A stretch of DNA of 64,000 nt, taken from Combretum micranthum (Eukaryota; Streptophyta; Magnoliopsida; Myrtales; Combretaceae). The translations under genes were made by a program, and so were the position numbers. The stretch covers positions 248,001 through 312,000 of the forward strand of contig JAMXBD010000064.1 in NCBI GenBank assembly GCA_024138025.1. The letters are read 5' to 3'. Below the pieces are notes generated by a model. It did no database searches and was not told the DNA's origin. It saw only the letters and a program-made list of their open reading frames with translations. Positions 34,360-46,154 of this stretch are shown in pieces. Within the stretch, counting starts at the first letter, position 1, and each line of letters begins with the position of its first letter.

Positions 34360-36080
34360 TATAGATTGGGAGGAGGTATGGTACTATGGCCAATAGATGT
34401 GGTACAATGAAGCACATATCCCACTTGCTCCATGCATATTTCCACATTTGGAGTAGGTGGGCTTCATTAGTCTAAGCTACATTATGTACATTCAATTGAA
34501 TTGGCATTTGATCATTGGTCGAGTTTAGAGGTACAAGCTAGAGACACACACTTTTAACAAGCTAAAAGTAAAGATTACCTTTACCTAGTAGGATATAGAG
34601 GTATAAATTAGCCCCTTATTAGATAGATGAGCAATTACAGGTAGCAAGTCACTTAGACTGTGATTAGTGTATGAAGACCTATTATGTGTGAGACCCAGTG
34701 TTAGCCTATCATGGTTGTTAACGTTTTTTAAAGTATTGCGAGTTGGAGCAGATGAAGCTGAGATTATGTGTTGTACACGTGCTTACATGCTTTAACAAGG
34801 AATTTCGTTTTCGCTAATAAGTCGAATAACCTTGTGTATTATATGCTTTTACCTTTATTAGATGATTTACATGTTGTAAGCTAGTATAACTAGGGTATCG
34901 CCTGCATAGATTGATGGTATTAATGACTGTGTGGTGCTTCAGTTTCCATAGTATAGGAGATGGGAAGAGTAATCATCCTTCTCAAAGTGGGGCTTGTGAT
35001 AAATTCCCACATGTGACTCCTTGTAGTCATTTTGGCAAGGCTCTTATGAATGATAGACTCATGATGTGCAAATGGTAGTGGATCAAGATATGACACACCA
35101 TCCTACACACATAGTGCAAGCCTATTGGAATGAATTTGATTGAAAAAAGCCATAGAAGTACATATATATTCTATAAATTTGGGAAAGGATCTCATATATG
35201 TTTCTCTATGACTAATTTTCATTGAATAGTAGGCTTTGGGTTTTGGGGGGGAGCCTTATCTAAATAACTTAATGGATGTTCTCTACCCTTTACTACAGTG
35301 TTAGGAGACAGATTTGAATTGTTTGTGTGCTACTTATCTACTTTTAGCTGGTAGAATAGTGTTTTCTTGATGAGGTGGTGTGCTAGTTTGGTTATTTCCA
35401 ATGCATTCTAAAAAATAAAAACATGAAACTAGAGTTGTACCAAATCGACTTGTATGGGAAGATCGGCTTAAATTTGGTAAAGGATTACGACCATTACATT
35501 TCCTTATGGGAAAAATGTCACCAAAGGCTAGTGTCTATAAAGCCTAATAGGATGGTTCATATAGATTATAGACAGTGATATAGGAGAATTATTTGGTGAC
35601 ATATTGGTTGTATGGGTATTTTACTTGGAAATTAGGTACGTAATGTCTTGGAACTCATTAAGTAACTTAATGGCATAAATGATACTAAATCTTTCTAATT
35701 TATTTCTTTGTTTAGGCTAATATATTCCTCATGATACGCTTAGCTCCCAATTTACCACTAGTATTTGATTTTATTGATCAAGTGGTCTGGCTTATGGAAG
35801 ATCATGGAAGAGTAGTTCTCTTTCTAAAATCTGAATAGTAGGGGGTATAACAACATCCAATAGAACCCTAACCACCAAATGAGTAGCTATATTTCTAAGA
35901 GATGGATGTACCCCTATACCAAATGTAGACATTCCCTTACAGTTAGAGGTGGGTATTCGAGCACTTCATCAGTGCTAAAGAAGTCCACAAATCTTACACT
36001 AAGCTTTGGAGCGGATCCTTTGTATCCTAGCACATCCATAATGATGTACAGTGAGATGTGTCTACTATAAGAAGCTCATT
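34360..36080 (+). pseudogene. Plant-mobile-domain (PMD) transposase-like pseudogene
   Basis: The plus strand retains, in broken frames, the order of motifs typical of the plant mobile domain. Near 34530 it reads RYKLETHTF followed by KITFT and, after stops, DIEV and AITGS. These correspond to the family pattern R-W-[RK]-x-E-T-H-T-F-H ... T-I-T-L-x-D-V ... G...V-x-G. Near 34770-34880 come TRAYML, FANKSNNLVYYMLLPLLDDL and a tyrosine-tryptophan-glycine-like stretch, again in family order. PMD proteins occur in plant DNA transposons and in some retrotransposons, and as domesticated silencing factors. Many stops and frameshifts show this copy is dead. It has no visible element ends. Confidence 0.6.
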
Positions 36081-36245
36081 AGATGGCCTAAACTCGTATG
36101 TGACTGTGCTTATAGATTATTATGTTAATCCTTTGCTAACTCCTCAACACCTCATAAAATGCAACTTAGGCCATCAAATATTAACATGGATATGAAGGGG
36201 GTCTTAAAGAGAAAGATAGAGAGAAGGAATGTAAACATATTAATT

Positions 36246-36246
36246 G

Positions 36247-36287
<41 letters not shown>
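36246..36287. repeat. Compound (TA)n(GA)n microsatellite
   Basis: A (TA) run of about eight units passes directly into a (GA) run of about twelve units. It lies between the PMD pseudogene and the LTR remnants. No function is indicated. Confidence 0.9.
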
Positions 36288-36293
<6 letters not shown>

Positions 36294-36568
36294 GGAGTGG
36301 ACAAAGACTTGGGATTGAGATAGAGGACTCAAGAGACAGAAGGAGATGAAGATTGAGAGAGTAGAGTTATAGATTTAAGGTTATGTTCTTTTTGTTTGTG
36401 AGTTTGTGGTCGTGAAGGGGAGATCAAGAGAATTTGAGAGATCCCTAGGGTTTTATGTATCGGGTCGAATAGAGTTTTATATTAGATCCAAAAACAAACC
36501 CTAAACCCTACAAAGTTTTAAAGGAATGCCTAATCCTATAAGTTTTTTAGTGGATTAGAAGGGTCAAG

Positions 36569-37150
36569 TGTAACGACCTAAAAATTTGTTCACTAAGATA
36601 TTGTTCACTTTGGCAAAATACCACCTAGTTTTATCCTTCGTGCTAATTGCTTCACAAGAGGTCACTTATCCTAAAATTGCTTTCCACTAAGCATGCTTAA
36701 TTTTAGAATTGTCACTATTACAATACAAAGACGCCTCATTGATTAGACTTCCATCACCTTTTTAAGAGGCATATCACATCTTCTACTTATAGAACTAATT
36801 CTATCGATTTGTCACATAGGTCCCAAAACCTTACTAGCTAGGGAGACTCATAGGTACTCTTATATAAACTTAAGAGTTGCCTCCCATTAGAACACTTTAT
36901 ACCCATGTAGCACTTAGCTCTCCCACATGCTTGGTGAATTGCTTTGATAACATCTGTAATGACCCATAACTTTACTCACTAAGGTATTGACCACTTTGAC
37001 AAACCGTCACACGGTTTTATCCTTAGTATTAGTTGCTTCCAAGTAGATTACCCATTTTAAGAGTACTTTTCATTGAGCACATTTAACTTAATAATTTATA
37101 TGAACTTCAATCTATTATACCAAAAGATGTCTCGATAATTAGAGTTCAGC
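36569..37150 (-). repeat. Two diverged LTR fragments starting TGTAAYGACC, with a primer-site remnant
   Basis: TGTAACGACC at 36569 and TGTAATGACC at 36955 begin two similar stretches that share, for example, GTTTTATCCTT(C/A)GT and CACTTTG(G/A)CAAA. GCTTTGATAACA at 36941-36952 lies just before the second copy. It is close to the reverse complement of the initiator-Met tRNA primer site (GCTCTGATACCA, 10 of 12). In an element on the minus strand this places the right-hand copy as the 5' LTR. The two copies lie only 386 bases apart, so the internal region has been lost or rearranged. Confidence 0.5.
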
Positions 37151-37388
37151 TATGAGATCCTATAACAACCCACTTAGTTGCTTCCTTATACATGAAACAT
37201 AAGCTATGCATGCATTTGCACTATATTGGAAGTATGTTTTAAAAGTGCGCTATTTTAGTCATGCGTTTTCACTATATTGAGAATATATTTAAAAAATGTT
37301 CTATTTTAGGAATAAATTAAAAAATTTCCCTAAATCCATGAAAACCTTAATTTTCTTTTCTTTTATCCCTTTTTTTTCTTCAAATGTA

Positions 37389-37740
37389 GGGTAAAGATGG
37401 TTTGTACTTTAGAAAATATCAAATTTAGTATATGAACTCTAAAATAGTCAATTTAATACGTAATTAATATTTTTGCGGCTATGTTTAGTATTTCACTAGT
37501 GTAGTTTGTTTTATTTTTCAATATGCAAGACACAAACTATCATTGCTAAATAGTGTTAAGAGAAGGAACAAAAATTCACTACCTCTTCCATTGTAGGAAA
37601 TAGATTAATTGGTATTGATTAAAGAGGTAGTAAAAATACTAAAAAAAGGCTTGACAATGTATTAAAATAATCACTTTAAGATTCATGTAACAAATTAAAT
37701 TTTTATATAAAAGGCATATAGTAAATATGACATTTACCCA
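37389..37740. repeat. Foldback (MITE-like) element with GGGTAAA...TTTACCC ends
   Basis: The ends are perfect inverted heptamers: GGGTAAA at 37389 and TTTACCC at about 37734. Longer diverged arms follow: CAAATTTAGTATATGAACTC and GTCAATTTAATAC on the left, and the corresponding inverted blocks at 37659-37735 on the right. About 350 bp, non-coding, same family as 32876. Confidence 0.6.
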
Positions 37741-38838
37741 TTATGCTTCATTAATTTGCAATTAATAGCATAACTACCCGTGTTAGCCAGGGACATTGAC
37801 CGATGGTTAGGAAAGCTGCATGGCATTCTAAAATTGTATCGATGGCTCTCCAAAATTAATTAGCTAATCTTGATTGCTTAAGGTTTTTTTTCCCCTTTAT
37901 TCAAACTTTTTAATTTTTAGATTTTATTTTATTAATTAGTTTTATTATTTACCATATCAAAGTGTGAAATGGTATTAATATACATAGAATATAGAAACTA
38001 TGCATAAAAAAGAAATTGACTAGGACGATCCGTTTTTCTTGAGTATTAAAATCAACTCATCAAATTTTGGCATTTGACCAACTGTTCGTCTTGGCTTTTC
38101 ACCGATTCCAAAAGTCTAAAAAGTTGTTAGATATTTTTTTAGTATTCACATTTGATGCCTTTTTATGACGATAATTCTATCGTTTAGTCAATTAAAGGAC
38201 ATAATAAATTTTAAGTTTAGAGATACGATCAAGAGACCATTACAAGAATTTGGAAAGTGTATCATTTTTCCTAATAATCAATTTGTGTGTCTCAAAAGTA
38301 CTAGCCCACTTTTGACTGGTAAAAAACAGAAAACATGTGGTAGTGTAAACACGTTATTCACTTTGTCGAGCACGAGAACCTTCCACTTCCACAACTAGTT
38401 TAAGCATGAACCCATATGACTTCTGTTGAAATAATCCCAGAATATTAATATCCTAAAATATCATGCACCACGGGTTGGTTGATCTTATTTTTAATTTTTT
38501 TCACACCATAAGATAATGCTAAACTTGGTTGTTTCATTATAAAAAATTTGGGTTTTTCTATTGCGGAAATTATAATCGCCGATTTATATATAAACTATTT
38601 TATTTATTTTTATTATAAAATGTCTGTCTTTAAATACCAATTTTCTTGTCGTGTTTATCAAGAAAATTACGCATGAAATTGATAAATGAACAAGCATTTG
38701 TTCCTTACATGAATTTTCCTCCTGAAAATAGTGGACTCGAGTCTTAGCAGTATTTGACCCATCCCGTCATGCTTGATTTTCGGAAGAATTTCCATCCACT
38801 TTATTCGACTTCAAAAGGGCTACCAACTATTAATTCAT

Positions 38839-38871
<33 letters not shown>

Positions 38872-41681
38872 CGCACACACACATATATGAAAGTTTGAAA
38901 ATAGGACCATTCCATGAGAAACCGTTGGTTCAAGTTTCTCCAAAGAGAAACCATAACAGCCCATGAACTTCTCTAGAAGAAATTTTTATAGTTTAATCAA
39001 AGGGGAAAAAAGATACATTTTCAGTTTTTAATATTTGTTTGTTATTCCATTTGAATCTTTGATTTTTTCCCCATTTGAATATTAACATTTTAAAAATCTT
39101 ACAACATACGACTTTTATTAAATATGTTAAATTTTCTATTCATATTGGCATGGTATTAGGTTCTGTTTATCTTAGAACTAGTAGGCTAAGGTGGCCAGGG
39201 TAATTACAATATTTTCAATTTCCTACTTTTAATTATATATATTTTTATTTTTTTTCTATATTATATTATATTATATTATATTATTAAATATATAGTATTA
39301 TTTCTTTGTTGTATTATGTAAATAAATATATTCAATATTATCACTTTACTAAATTAGTTATTATGAACCGTGTTAAAGCTAACATGTGTCATATGTGCTT
39401 TGAAAGTTGTTCCAAGCAAATCATGCCAGTAGAGTAATAAGTTTAATAGTAACTAAAATCTTCAAGAATTTAATCTTGCAAATCCTTGAATTTACAGAAT
39501 CTTGGTTTGCAAGGCAAGTAACAATTGGTGGTTGCTAGGGGATTGTCGACGTGTACACTTTGATATTTAAGTTAGTTAACCATGTGGTTGAGAGAGTAAA
39601 CTAGTAGCAAGATGGTTCGATAATATGATAATGAATATTTTACCTGATTGTGCTTTTAAAGGTATTTATAGGAGTAATCAACTCAAATTTGGAAAGTAAC
39701 TCCAATAGTTTAATAAAGTAAATCTATGATAGATATGGCAACCATATCTTCTAGTTTTTGAAACGTTTTATGACTACAATATTGGATAGAAATAGCCACA
39801 GATTGATACACACCCAAACTAAATAGACAATCTTAACATATAAGCAAGAGATTGGTAGGAGATAACCCAACTTCTATCAAACAAGGTAGCTCTACATATC
39901 TTTGCAAGACATGTCTTAATGTAGCCACATGTCCATATAGATTGACTGATGATCTAATAAGCTCAATTGATTAAGACCCAATAAGTTGTTATATAGTCCA
40001 AAAAGCTCAGTTTGGGTCTTGAAGTCCATAACTAAAACTGTCTATCAATATCAGTTTTAATAAATTTTATATTGAAAGATTTTAGAAATATTGAGGACTT
40101 AAAATAGAAAATTGAGAATTCAAATAGGAGGGAAAAAAATACATTAAAGAAGGAAAATAAAGATGAAAAATGTACTTCCCCTTTAATCTACCAAATGATA
40201 TGATATTTCTATATTGAAGTTCATATAATGAAAATAGAATAATGTTTCTTTTTTAGCCTTGTTATCAATATCATGGAAAAGGATCCTTATAAAAACTCGA
40301 GGCGAGACTAGCACAAGAGAGTGAAAAATCCTATATTCTTTAGAATTCTAGCTAATAACTAGTTAGAGTCCTGTGTCAGGAATAGAATTCAATTAAAAAA
40401 ATATGCATATATACATAAAATAAAAATTTTACTCAACGCATATTTTAATCTTGTCTTGAATGTGGTATATTTATAATTATTTTACACAAATTATCGATTT
40501 TTTTGGCAACGAGTTATTAGACTTATGTGACCGTTTATAATCATTCTTTATTTATGTATGAAATATTATGTTATATAGGAGTTACAATTCTTTAAGAATA
40601 TCTACGTTCACGTTAGTTTTCTGATAACTTTTAATAAGGATAGATTTAGGGGTAGTTAGAAGATATCGTAGTTCATACACAGAAGTCCAACTTTTATAGT
40701 AAGAAAACACGGTGAAATAGCAAGAGCAAAAAGTAAAATGATTAGATGATTTAGTGCATTAATACTAGTCTCCATTAGATGTACCAGGTTCAAATTTTCT
40801 TTTAAATGAAAAAAAGAAAAAAAGAAAAAAAAATGGCGCAAGTGATGAGAATGAAGAATTATAAATAGTCTAAGGTTAATACGAGAAGGTATTAGATTAC
40901 TAATGAAGAGACGCAATAACAAAATTTTGCCAAAATAAGCTGGTGAATTTGAACTCCTTATAATTAATACGTTGGTATTTCAATTACTGTTCTTTCTCTT
41001 GCATTACCAATAAAGTCGTAATAGTTTGGATAACAAGATCAGCTTGGATTTCCCACATTATAATTTTATGAACCGTAGCATATTGTAACTGAGAAAACTA
41101 TTTCTAGTGGGATATACTCTTACGTCATTGACAAGTCATAGAAAACTTCATATATTTTTAATTTTTATTTTATGAATCTCGAGTTTCCAATATTATATAT
41201 ATATATATATATATATAAAACAAACTAAAAATATACTTTAAAACAAACGTGCCAAGAGATGCATTTTATCGTTCTTTGGATAATGATAATATTAGGTAGA
41301 CCTTATTATTGTTTTTCTTTTTCTCCCATCATTTTTGATATATGGCAAATAATCTTTCTAAATTTTGATATAAATGTTTTGATATTTTTTCTAAATTTTA
41401 AAATATTTCAAATAATTTCTTTAATTTAGATAAATTGATAGTATATAAAGAACACTTCATTATTTTTAATATAATAAAAATACACCATGAATAGAATTAA
41501 GGTGAGTTAAAATACACATTGATAAGTTTAAGAAGCGTTTTTTCATTGAGTTCAAACTTTAAGGAGGTTATTTTTGCAACTTTTATGGTTATATAGGATT
41601 ATTTCTAATATTAAAAAGTTTAAAAGAAGTATATTTGTGTAAAAATTAAAATTTAGGGTTATAAGGACTTTTCCTTTTTAG
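37741..41681. other. Intergenic AT-rich DNA with microsatellites
   Basis: No gene was recognised. Simple repeats: (AT)n at about 38844-38871 followed by short (CA)n; a (TATAT)n-type run at about 39257-39283; (TA)n at about 41191-41217. A stretch at about 39530-40030 has a less AT-rich, LTR-like look, but no second copy was found in the window. Open frames such as 38165-38398 (+) and 40656-40922 (-) match nothing I know. Confidence 0.45.
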
Positions 41682-41930
41682 ATCAATAGGATCCAATTGA
41701 CACAAGAGCCAGTAAAAGTACTAAAGTGCGATTGTGGTGTGAAAATTGATGGGCAAGAATGTGCGTGCAAGAGCCGAATCATGAAGTGGACTTCCACAGA
41801 GACTTTATATCCACTTTCTTTTATTCCTTGGTGCTTTATCTACGGAAAATGGAAGAAAGGACAAAGACCTAAAGTCGTTCGCCAATGGCAATCGAATGCA
41901 ATCAACTTCATTCTCGAACATGATGTGTGA
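41682..41930 (+). CDS. Possible terminal exon or small ORF, Cys-rich, unassigned
   Basis: A T-rich tract ending in AG (41680-41681) is followed by an 83-codon open frame ending at TGA 41928-41930. The protein has a cysteine-rich part (LKCDCGVKIDGQECACK) and a Trp- and Lys-containing C-terminal part (WCFIYGKWKKGQRPKVVRQW). Its composition is coding-like and unlike the flanks. There is no good in-frame ATG near the start, so it would have to be a last exon, a relic, or a transposon piece. I do not recognise a family and found no upstream exon. Function unknown. Confidence 0.3.
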   Translation: MNRIQLTQEPVKVLKCDCGVKIDGQECACKSRIMKWTSTETLYPLSFIPWCFIYGKWKKGQRPKVVRQWQSNAINFILEHDV

Positions 41931-42959
41931 CAAGAATCTAAAACGCGATTTGCGCTGACGCAGCAAATCAAGATAGAGACCTTCTAAGGATATTATTATT
42001 GGTGATATCACGTTTTCTTTCATTAAATATGTCTACCTTTACTTGTATAATGTTTGTTTAATACGATTGTTTTGTTGTTAACTATATAACCTATGCGTGC
42101 ATTGTTCTTTGTATGCAATTGTAGCCTGTCGGTATTATTATCTTTGGAAGTTGCAAGGATCTTTATGTAATAGACTGTAACTCTTTACAAAGTTTCATCT
42201 TGATAAATAAGTATGTAGGCATTTAATATCACTACACAATTGGATAATCCTAGGTCCATCCCATAATGTTTTTTATGGCCTATTCACTCCTTTTGTTCAA
42301 AGTCTACCATTAAGGACTACTAGTTAGGTTATATGAAATTAAATGAAAAACTCATCACTTATCTAGTATTAGATTGGCTTTCACTCAAAATAGGCCCATC
42401 CACCTGAGTGAAAACAATCATGCCTTAATTCCACCGGGAAATCTATTACTCTAGACATATCCCTAACTCATACTAATCATCTAAAGTCTAAGTTTTTAAT
42501 AGACTTTACAAATCAATCTTCATTCAAAGAATTAAGTTACACCTTTAGAGATGCTTGACTAATAGTTTGCCAACTTTAATCAATTTACAAACTATTATGC
42601 TTAGCCTGAAAACTAATGCCTACATTACAATATCATTAGCAAAGATCTATTGCATGCACTTCACAATTGTTCCCAATCTAAAGCTACTTGGTATCTAATA
42701 TGCATGGCCCCAAGAAACTCCTTTAGACCTATGCAATACCCTTGATGGATGAGTTCAAAATAACTATCGATTTAGCTAAAGAGACCTCGTTAGTAAAAAT
42801 AGCCCATAGCCAATACTATTTTCATTTACTCTTATATAGATTTGGCAAGATAAAATTTGCAAATTTTTTCACTTTACCAATGCTAGCTCAAGCACCCAAC
42901 AATAAGCCAGGTGCAAAGCTAATAGGTTTTGGATACATCAAAGAAGGAGGAAAATTTAT
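41931..42959. other. Intergenic DNA, nothing firm
   Basis: No gene was recognised. The stretch just before 42960 is open on the plus strand from 42742 and may be further decayed non-LTR retrotransposon sequence belonging with the RNase H fragment that follows. Confidence 0.4.
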
Positions 42960-43420
42960 TTACAAAATAGTACAAGTTATTGTTCAATGGAATCCCTCAT
43001 CACCTAGATAGATCAAAATTAACTCTGATACTTCCATTCTCAAAGTACACTTATCATCCATCATAAGAGGAGTAATTCGAGATGAACAAGGGTACTAGAT
43101 TGTAGGTTATCAATAAACAGTGGGCTTACAAGCTTTGGAGAATTTATTTGGGACTACATCATAGCCACCTCATGATGTTGAGGAAAATTAAGATAAACTC
43201 AAATGCTTAAATTGCCATCAAAATGATCACTAGTGATTATAACTACCTTGATAGATTTTTGCATGTGACAAATTTTTGCCAAGGAAAGCTATGCTTGTTT
43301 GAGGATGTTAAGATCTCCAATGGCTACCATGAAGATAATGTAATTACAGACTATTTTGCTCACCATGCTTGTTTTGCTAATGACAAAGTTGCCATTTCCT
43401 TTTTCTGCAAGAGAGTGTAA
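42960..43420 (+). pseudogene. LINE-type RNase H fragment, decayed
   Basis: The plus strand reads VIVQWNPSSPR, stop, IKINSDTS, then IIRGVIRDEQG. This is the start pattern of the RNase H domain found at the end of plant non-LTR retrotransposon (LINE) proteins and their relatives (W-x-P-P...W-x-K-x-N-x-D-G ... G-G-V-x-R-D). The catalytic aspartate position is visible in the NSD motif. A later open part at 43223-43420 has an EDNVITDYFAHHA stretch, like the C-terminal N-x-x-A-D-x-L-A motif. Stops separate the pieces. No reverse transcriptase was found next to it. Confidence 0.55.
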
Positions 43421-45794
43421 TTATATCTTTGTTTAAGGATTCTTTTGTGCTGTATGCGCATATATCTTAGCATAAATATAATATTCTCATAGAAATTATA
43501 AATAAAATAATATTTTTGTAACTTTTATAGGTTTGTATGATGGATATCTTATAGTGGCATCATAGTCAAGTGGATAGAAATGGAGTTTGACACTTGTTTA
43601 AAGGTATGGAAAGGTAAATAAAGAGTTTAAGATGTTAGAGAACGAGCAAAACAAAGGAGGGTTACCTTGTGGATGGCCCATTAGGCCAGACTGGCTAAAG
43701 CTGCCTAGGGCTAGGTTTAGGTTAGGTGGATATAATGTGTTTAGTTTTACTAGATTGACATATTTTAACTTAATATATTTCAACTAAGTTTCCTATTATT
43801 TAGTCATTGTAGGAGATGAATCATATTATATGTTCAATTTTATTTTGTTTCCTCTCATTTAGTTAGTTACCAATTTTATTTTTGGTTATAGTAGTGTCGT
43901 TATAAAAGCCTCTAAATTGGTCTAATTAGTTGTCGATTTTTTAGTTTGGTTCAACCTCATGTTATTGAAACCTACTTGCATAAGTTATGAAATATTGAGT
44001 ATTTTCTTTTTATTCCTTGCGTTCTTATCCATTTGTTGATTAGATTGTGGTGAGCCTATTCATCTAGTTTTTAAATTAAATTAATATCCATGATAGATTT
44101 ATAGGTTGTAGATTTATCGATTTATATTTCAATCACAACTAAGTTTGTTTTTAATATTCATAGCATCTATCGAATATTAATCACATTTATATCCTTTAAT
44201 GTTACTCTTACCTCATTACACCTGACATTCGAGAGATCAAATTTTCATTAAATTGGTAACCTCATACGAGCATGCATCATTATAAAATAACAATAACATA
44301 GGATATGCATGAAATCATTAATTCTATATTTTGAGTAAGTATAGTGAAATCAGGCTGATTTATTATTAGATCATAAATTGAGATGGAACATGATATGTGA
44401 AAACGCTCACCAGTGTAAATAATCAGTATGATTCAATTAATGTTATTCATCATTTGTATACTTTACATATAACACCATTCTTGTAAATTAAAAGCATGCG
44501 TTCTACTAGCATGTGCACTAGGTTTTATATATAGTTTAATTATTGTAAGATGAGGTAAAAACCATAGGGGATACAAGTATTGTGACTAATATATGTCCTA
44601 TTGTTAAACTGATAAATTGTAATAATGAATTGAATTGAAAATCCTAATCAACAACTAAAGTAACAAGAAGAAATAATAGCAATAAATTAATAAAAATAAT
44701 ACAAGAACTTGGTATGTGGATATTGTTTCCCTTATAATTACAAATATAACTAATTAAGGATAAGTGAATTTCATCTTTATATTCTTCCACCATGGAAATC
44801 CCTTAATTATATTAATATATTTCTCAATCATATTAATATCTAACCTTAGGTTGATTAATTGAAATGCTTTCCTAACTAAAACCTTTGGAATCACATCATC
44901 ATTCTATGAACTTCACTATTAGTGATCCTAATGTGGAAGACATATTTCGTCCTATCTCTAAAATTGCATGCAACTCTTTTCAATTATATATATTTCATCA
45001 TACTTATGATTTCTTAATTTATACGTAAAATATCTGATAATTAAAATGATGCTCTAAAAATGACTATTCAATCAATTAAGGACACATAATTGAATCGCAA
45101 GCAATGAAAACTTCACTAAACTTGAATAAGAGCAAGGTTAGATGATATTCTAAGGTCACATAAGTGTAGATGCAAAGGAAAGCTAAGCTATCATCATGAA
45201 CAACATATCAACAATTAGATCAAAAGAATTCATGATGAAAAAAAAAAATACCCCTTGCACTCTCAACTCTTGAGTCCTTTACCTTTTCCACCCTTCAATA
45301 ATACATAAAGTAGCTTTGAGAATCTATCTATTTTTTTTTCTTTTTAAATCTTGTTTTCAAATCCTTAAATAGTAGGTAATTTTGCAAGTCAGGAGTGCAT
45401 ATGTTGCTAAGAACACAGACTTGCACCCTAATCGTGTTTCTCTCTTAAGTTTCTAATTTGTGAATTCATAACTGCCTCCAGTACACATGGTAAGTACACA
45501 AGCATGCATCACACCGTGTTCTTCTTTGACATAATTTTCTACTTTAGATGAATATGGAAAGTACATAGGCACAAACATGGGGTATCTTCTAAATTGTGCA
45601 TCTTTCGAACAATATAATTTCGTACTTCAAACAAAGTACGGTGAATAAAATGGGTGATGATGTGGGGTATACTTTACTCAAGTTTTCATATCTTTTTCAT
45701 TTCAACTCCAAATCAAATGAAACTTGTTTGATTTTTTTATCCTTTGAATTCAAATTAGATTTTCAATATAGAAGTCTATTTGAATTAGTTGTTC
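43421..45794. other. Intergenic AT-rich DNA
   Basis: No gene, RNA gene or complete element was recognised on either strand. The last 150 bases before 45795 may already belong to the pararetrovirus-derived block, but no second copy within the window confirms it. Confidence 0.4.
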
Positions 45795-46060
45795 ATATAA
45801 TTTTCTGATAGGTTACTGTAGCATTTTTCACTGTAACAGTAGGTTATTGTAGCACTTTTCATGTTGCAGAAAAATTTTTCTATAAAAGGAAAGCAGGTTT
45901 CATTCTTCAGATATTGAAAGTTTTAGGGAGAGAAAAGCAAGTAATATTTGAGTGTTTAATTTTCTGTAAGAGTGTTCTTGTAATAGTTGTAGCAGATTTT
46001 CCCCAACCATTATAACATACCTCTGCTATCTTCAATAAAGTTTTTGTAAGTTTTCTTCCT
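45795..46060 (+). promoter_or_regulatory. Pararetrovirus-type promoter and leader (endogenous)
   Basis: Two imperfect direct repeats of GGTTACTGTAGCA...TTTTCACTGTAACAG lie at 45805-45862. A TATA box, TATAAAAGGA, follows at 45881-45890, and an AATAAA signal at 46034-46039, about 150 bases downstream. A TATA box with a poly(A) signal a short distance downstream is the layout of caulimovirid pregenomic promoters, where the polymerase must pass the signal once. The assignment to an endogenous pararetrovirus rests on this layout and on viral-type coding remnants next to it. Other copies or parts occur at 46535-46590, 47225-47335, 47569-47612 and 48380-48440. Confidence 0.6.
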
Positions 46061-46101
46061 CATGTCCAGCTATTTTTTCTTTTTAAGGTATAAAGGTAAC
46101 T

Positions 46102-46154
46102 ATGCTCTAAAACCTTATTAGGCTTTTGCATCATGAGATAAGGTTTTATAGCAT
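46102..46154 (+). other. 17-bp hairpin in the pararetrovirus-type leader
   Basis: ATGCTCTAAAACCTTAT (46102-46118) and ATAAGGTTTTATAGCAT (46138-46154) pair in 16 of 17 positions around a 19-base loop. It lies about 60 bases after the poly(A) signal, in the position of the long structured leader of caulimovirid pregenomic RNA. That comparison is an inference from position only. Confidence 0.55.

Noticed and set aside
36500..36520. AAACCCTAAACCCTA, a telomere-like pair
   Set aside because: Two units only; such pairs are common in plant promoters and leaders and do not show a telomeric origin.
39530..40030. LTR-like stretch
   Set aside because: No second copy, no TG...CA ends and no primer site or polypurine tract next to it.
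43550..43625. Possible tRNA-like stretch with a GTCAAGTGGAT block
   Set aside because: No complete cloverleaf or 3' T-loop with GGTTCGAATCC could be found. No convincing tRNA gene was seen anywhere in the window.
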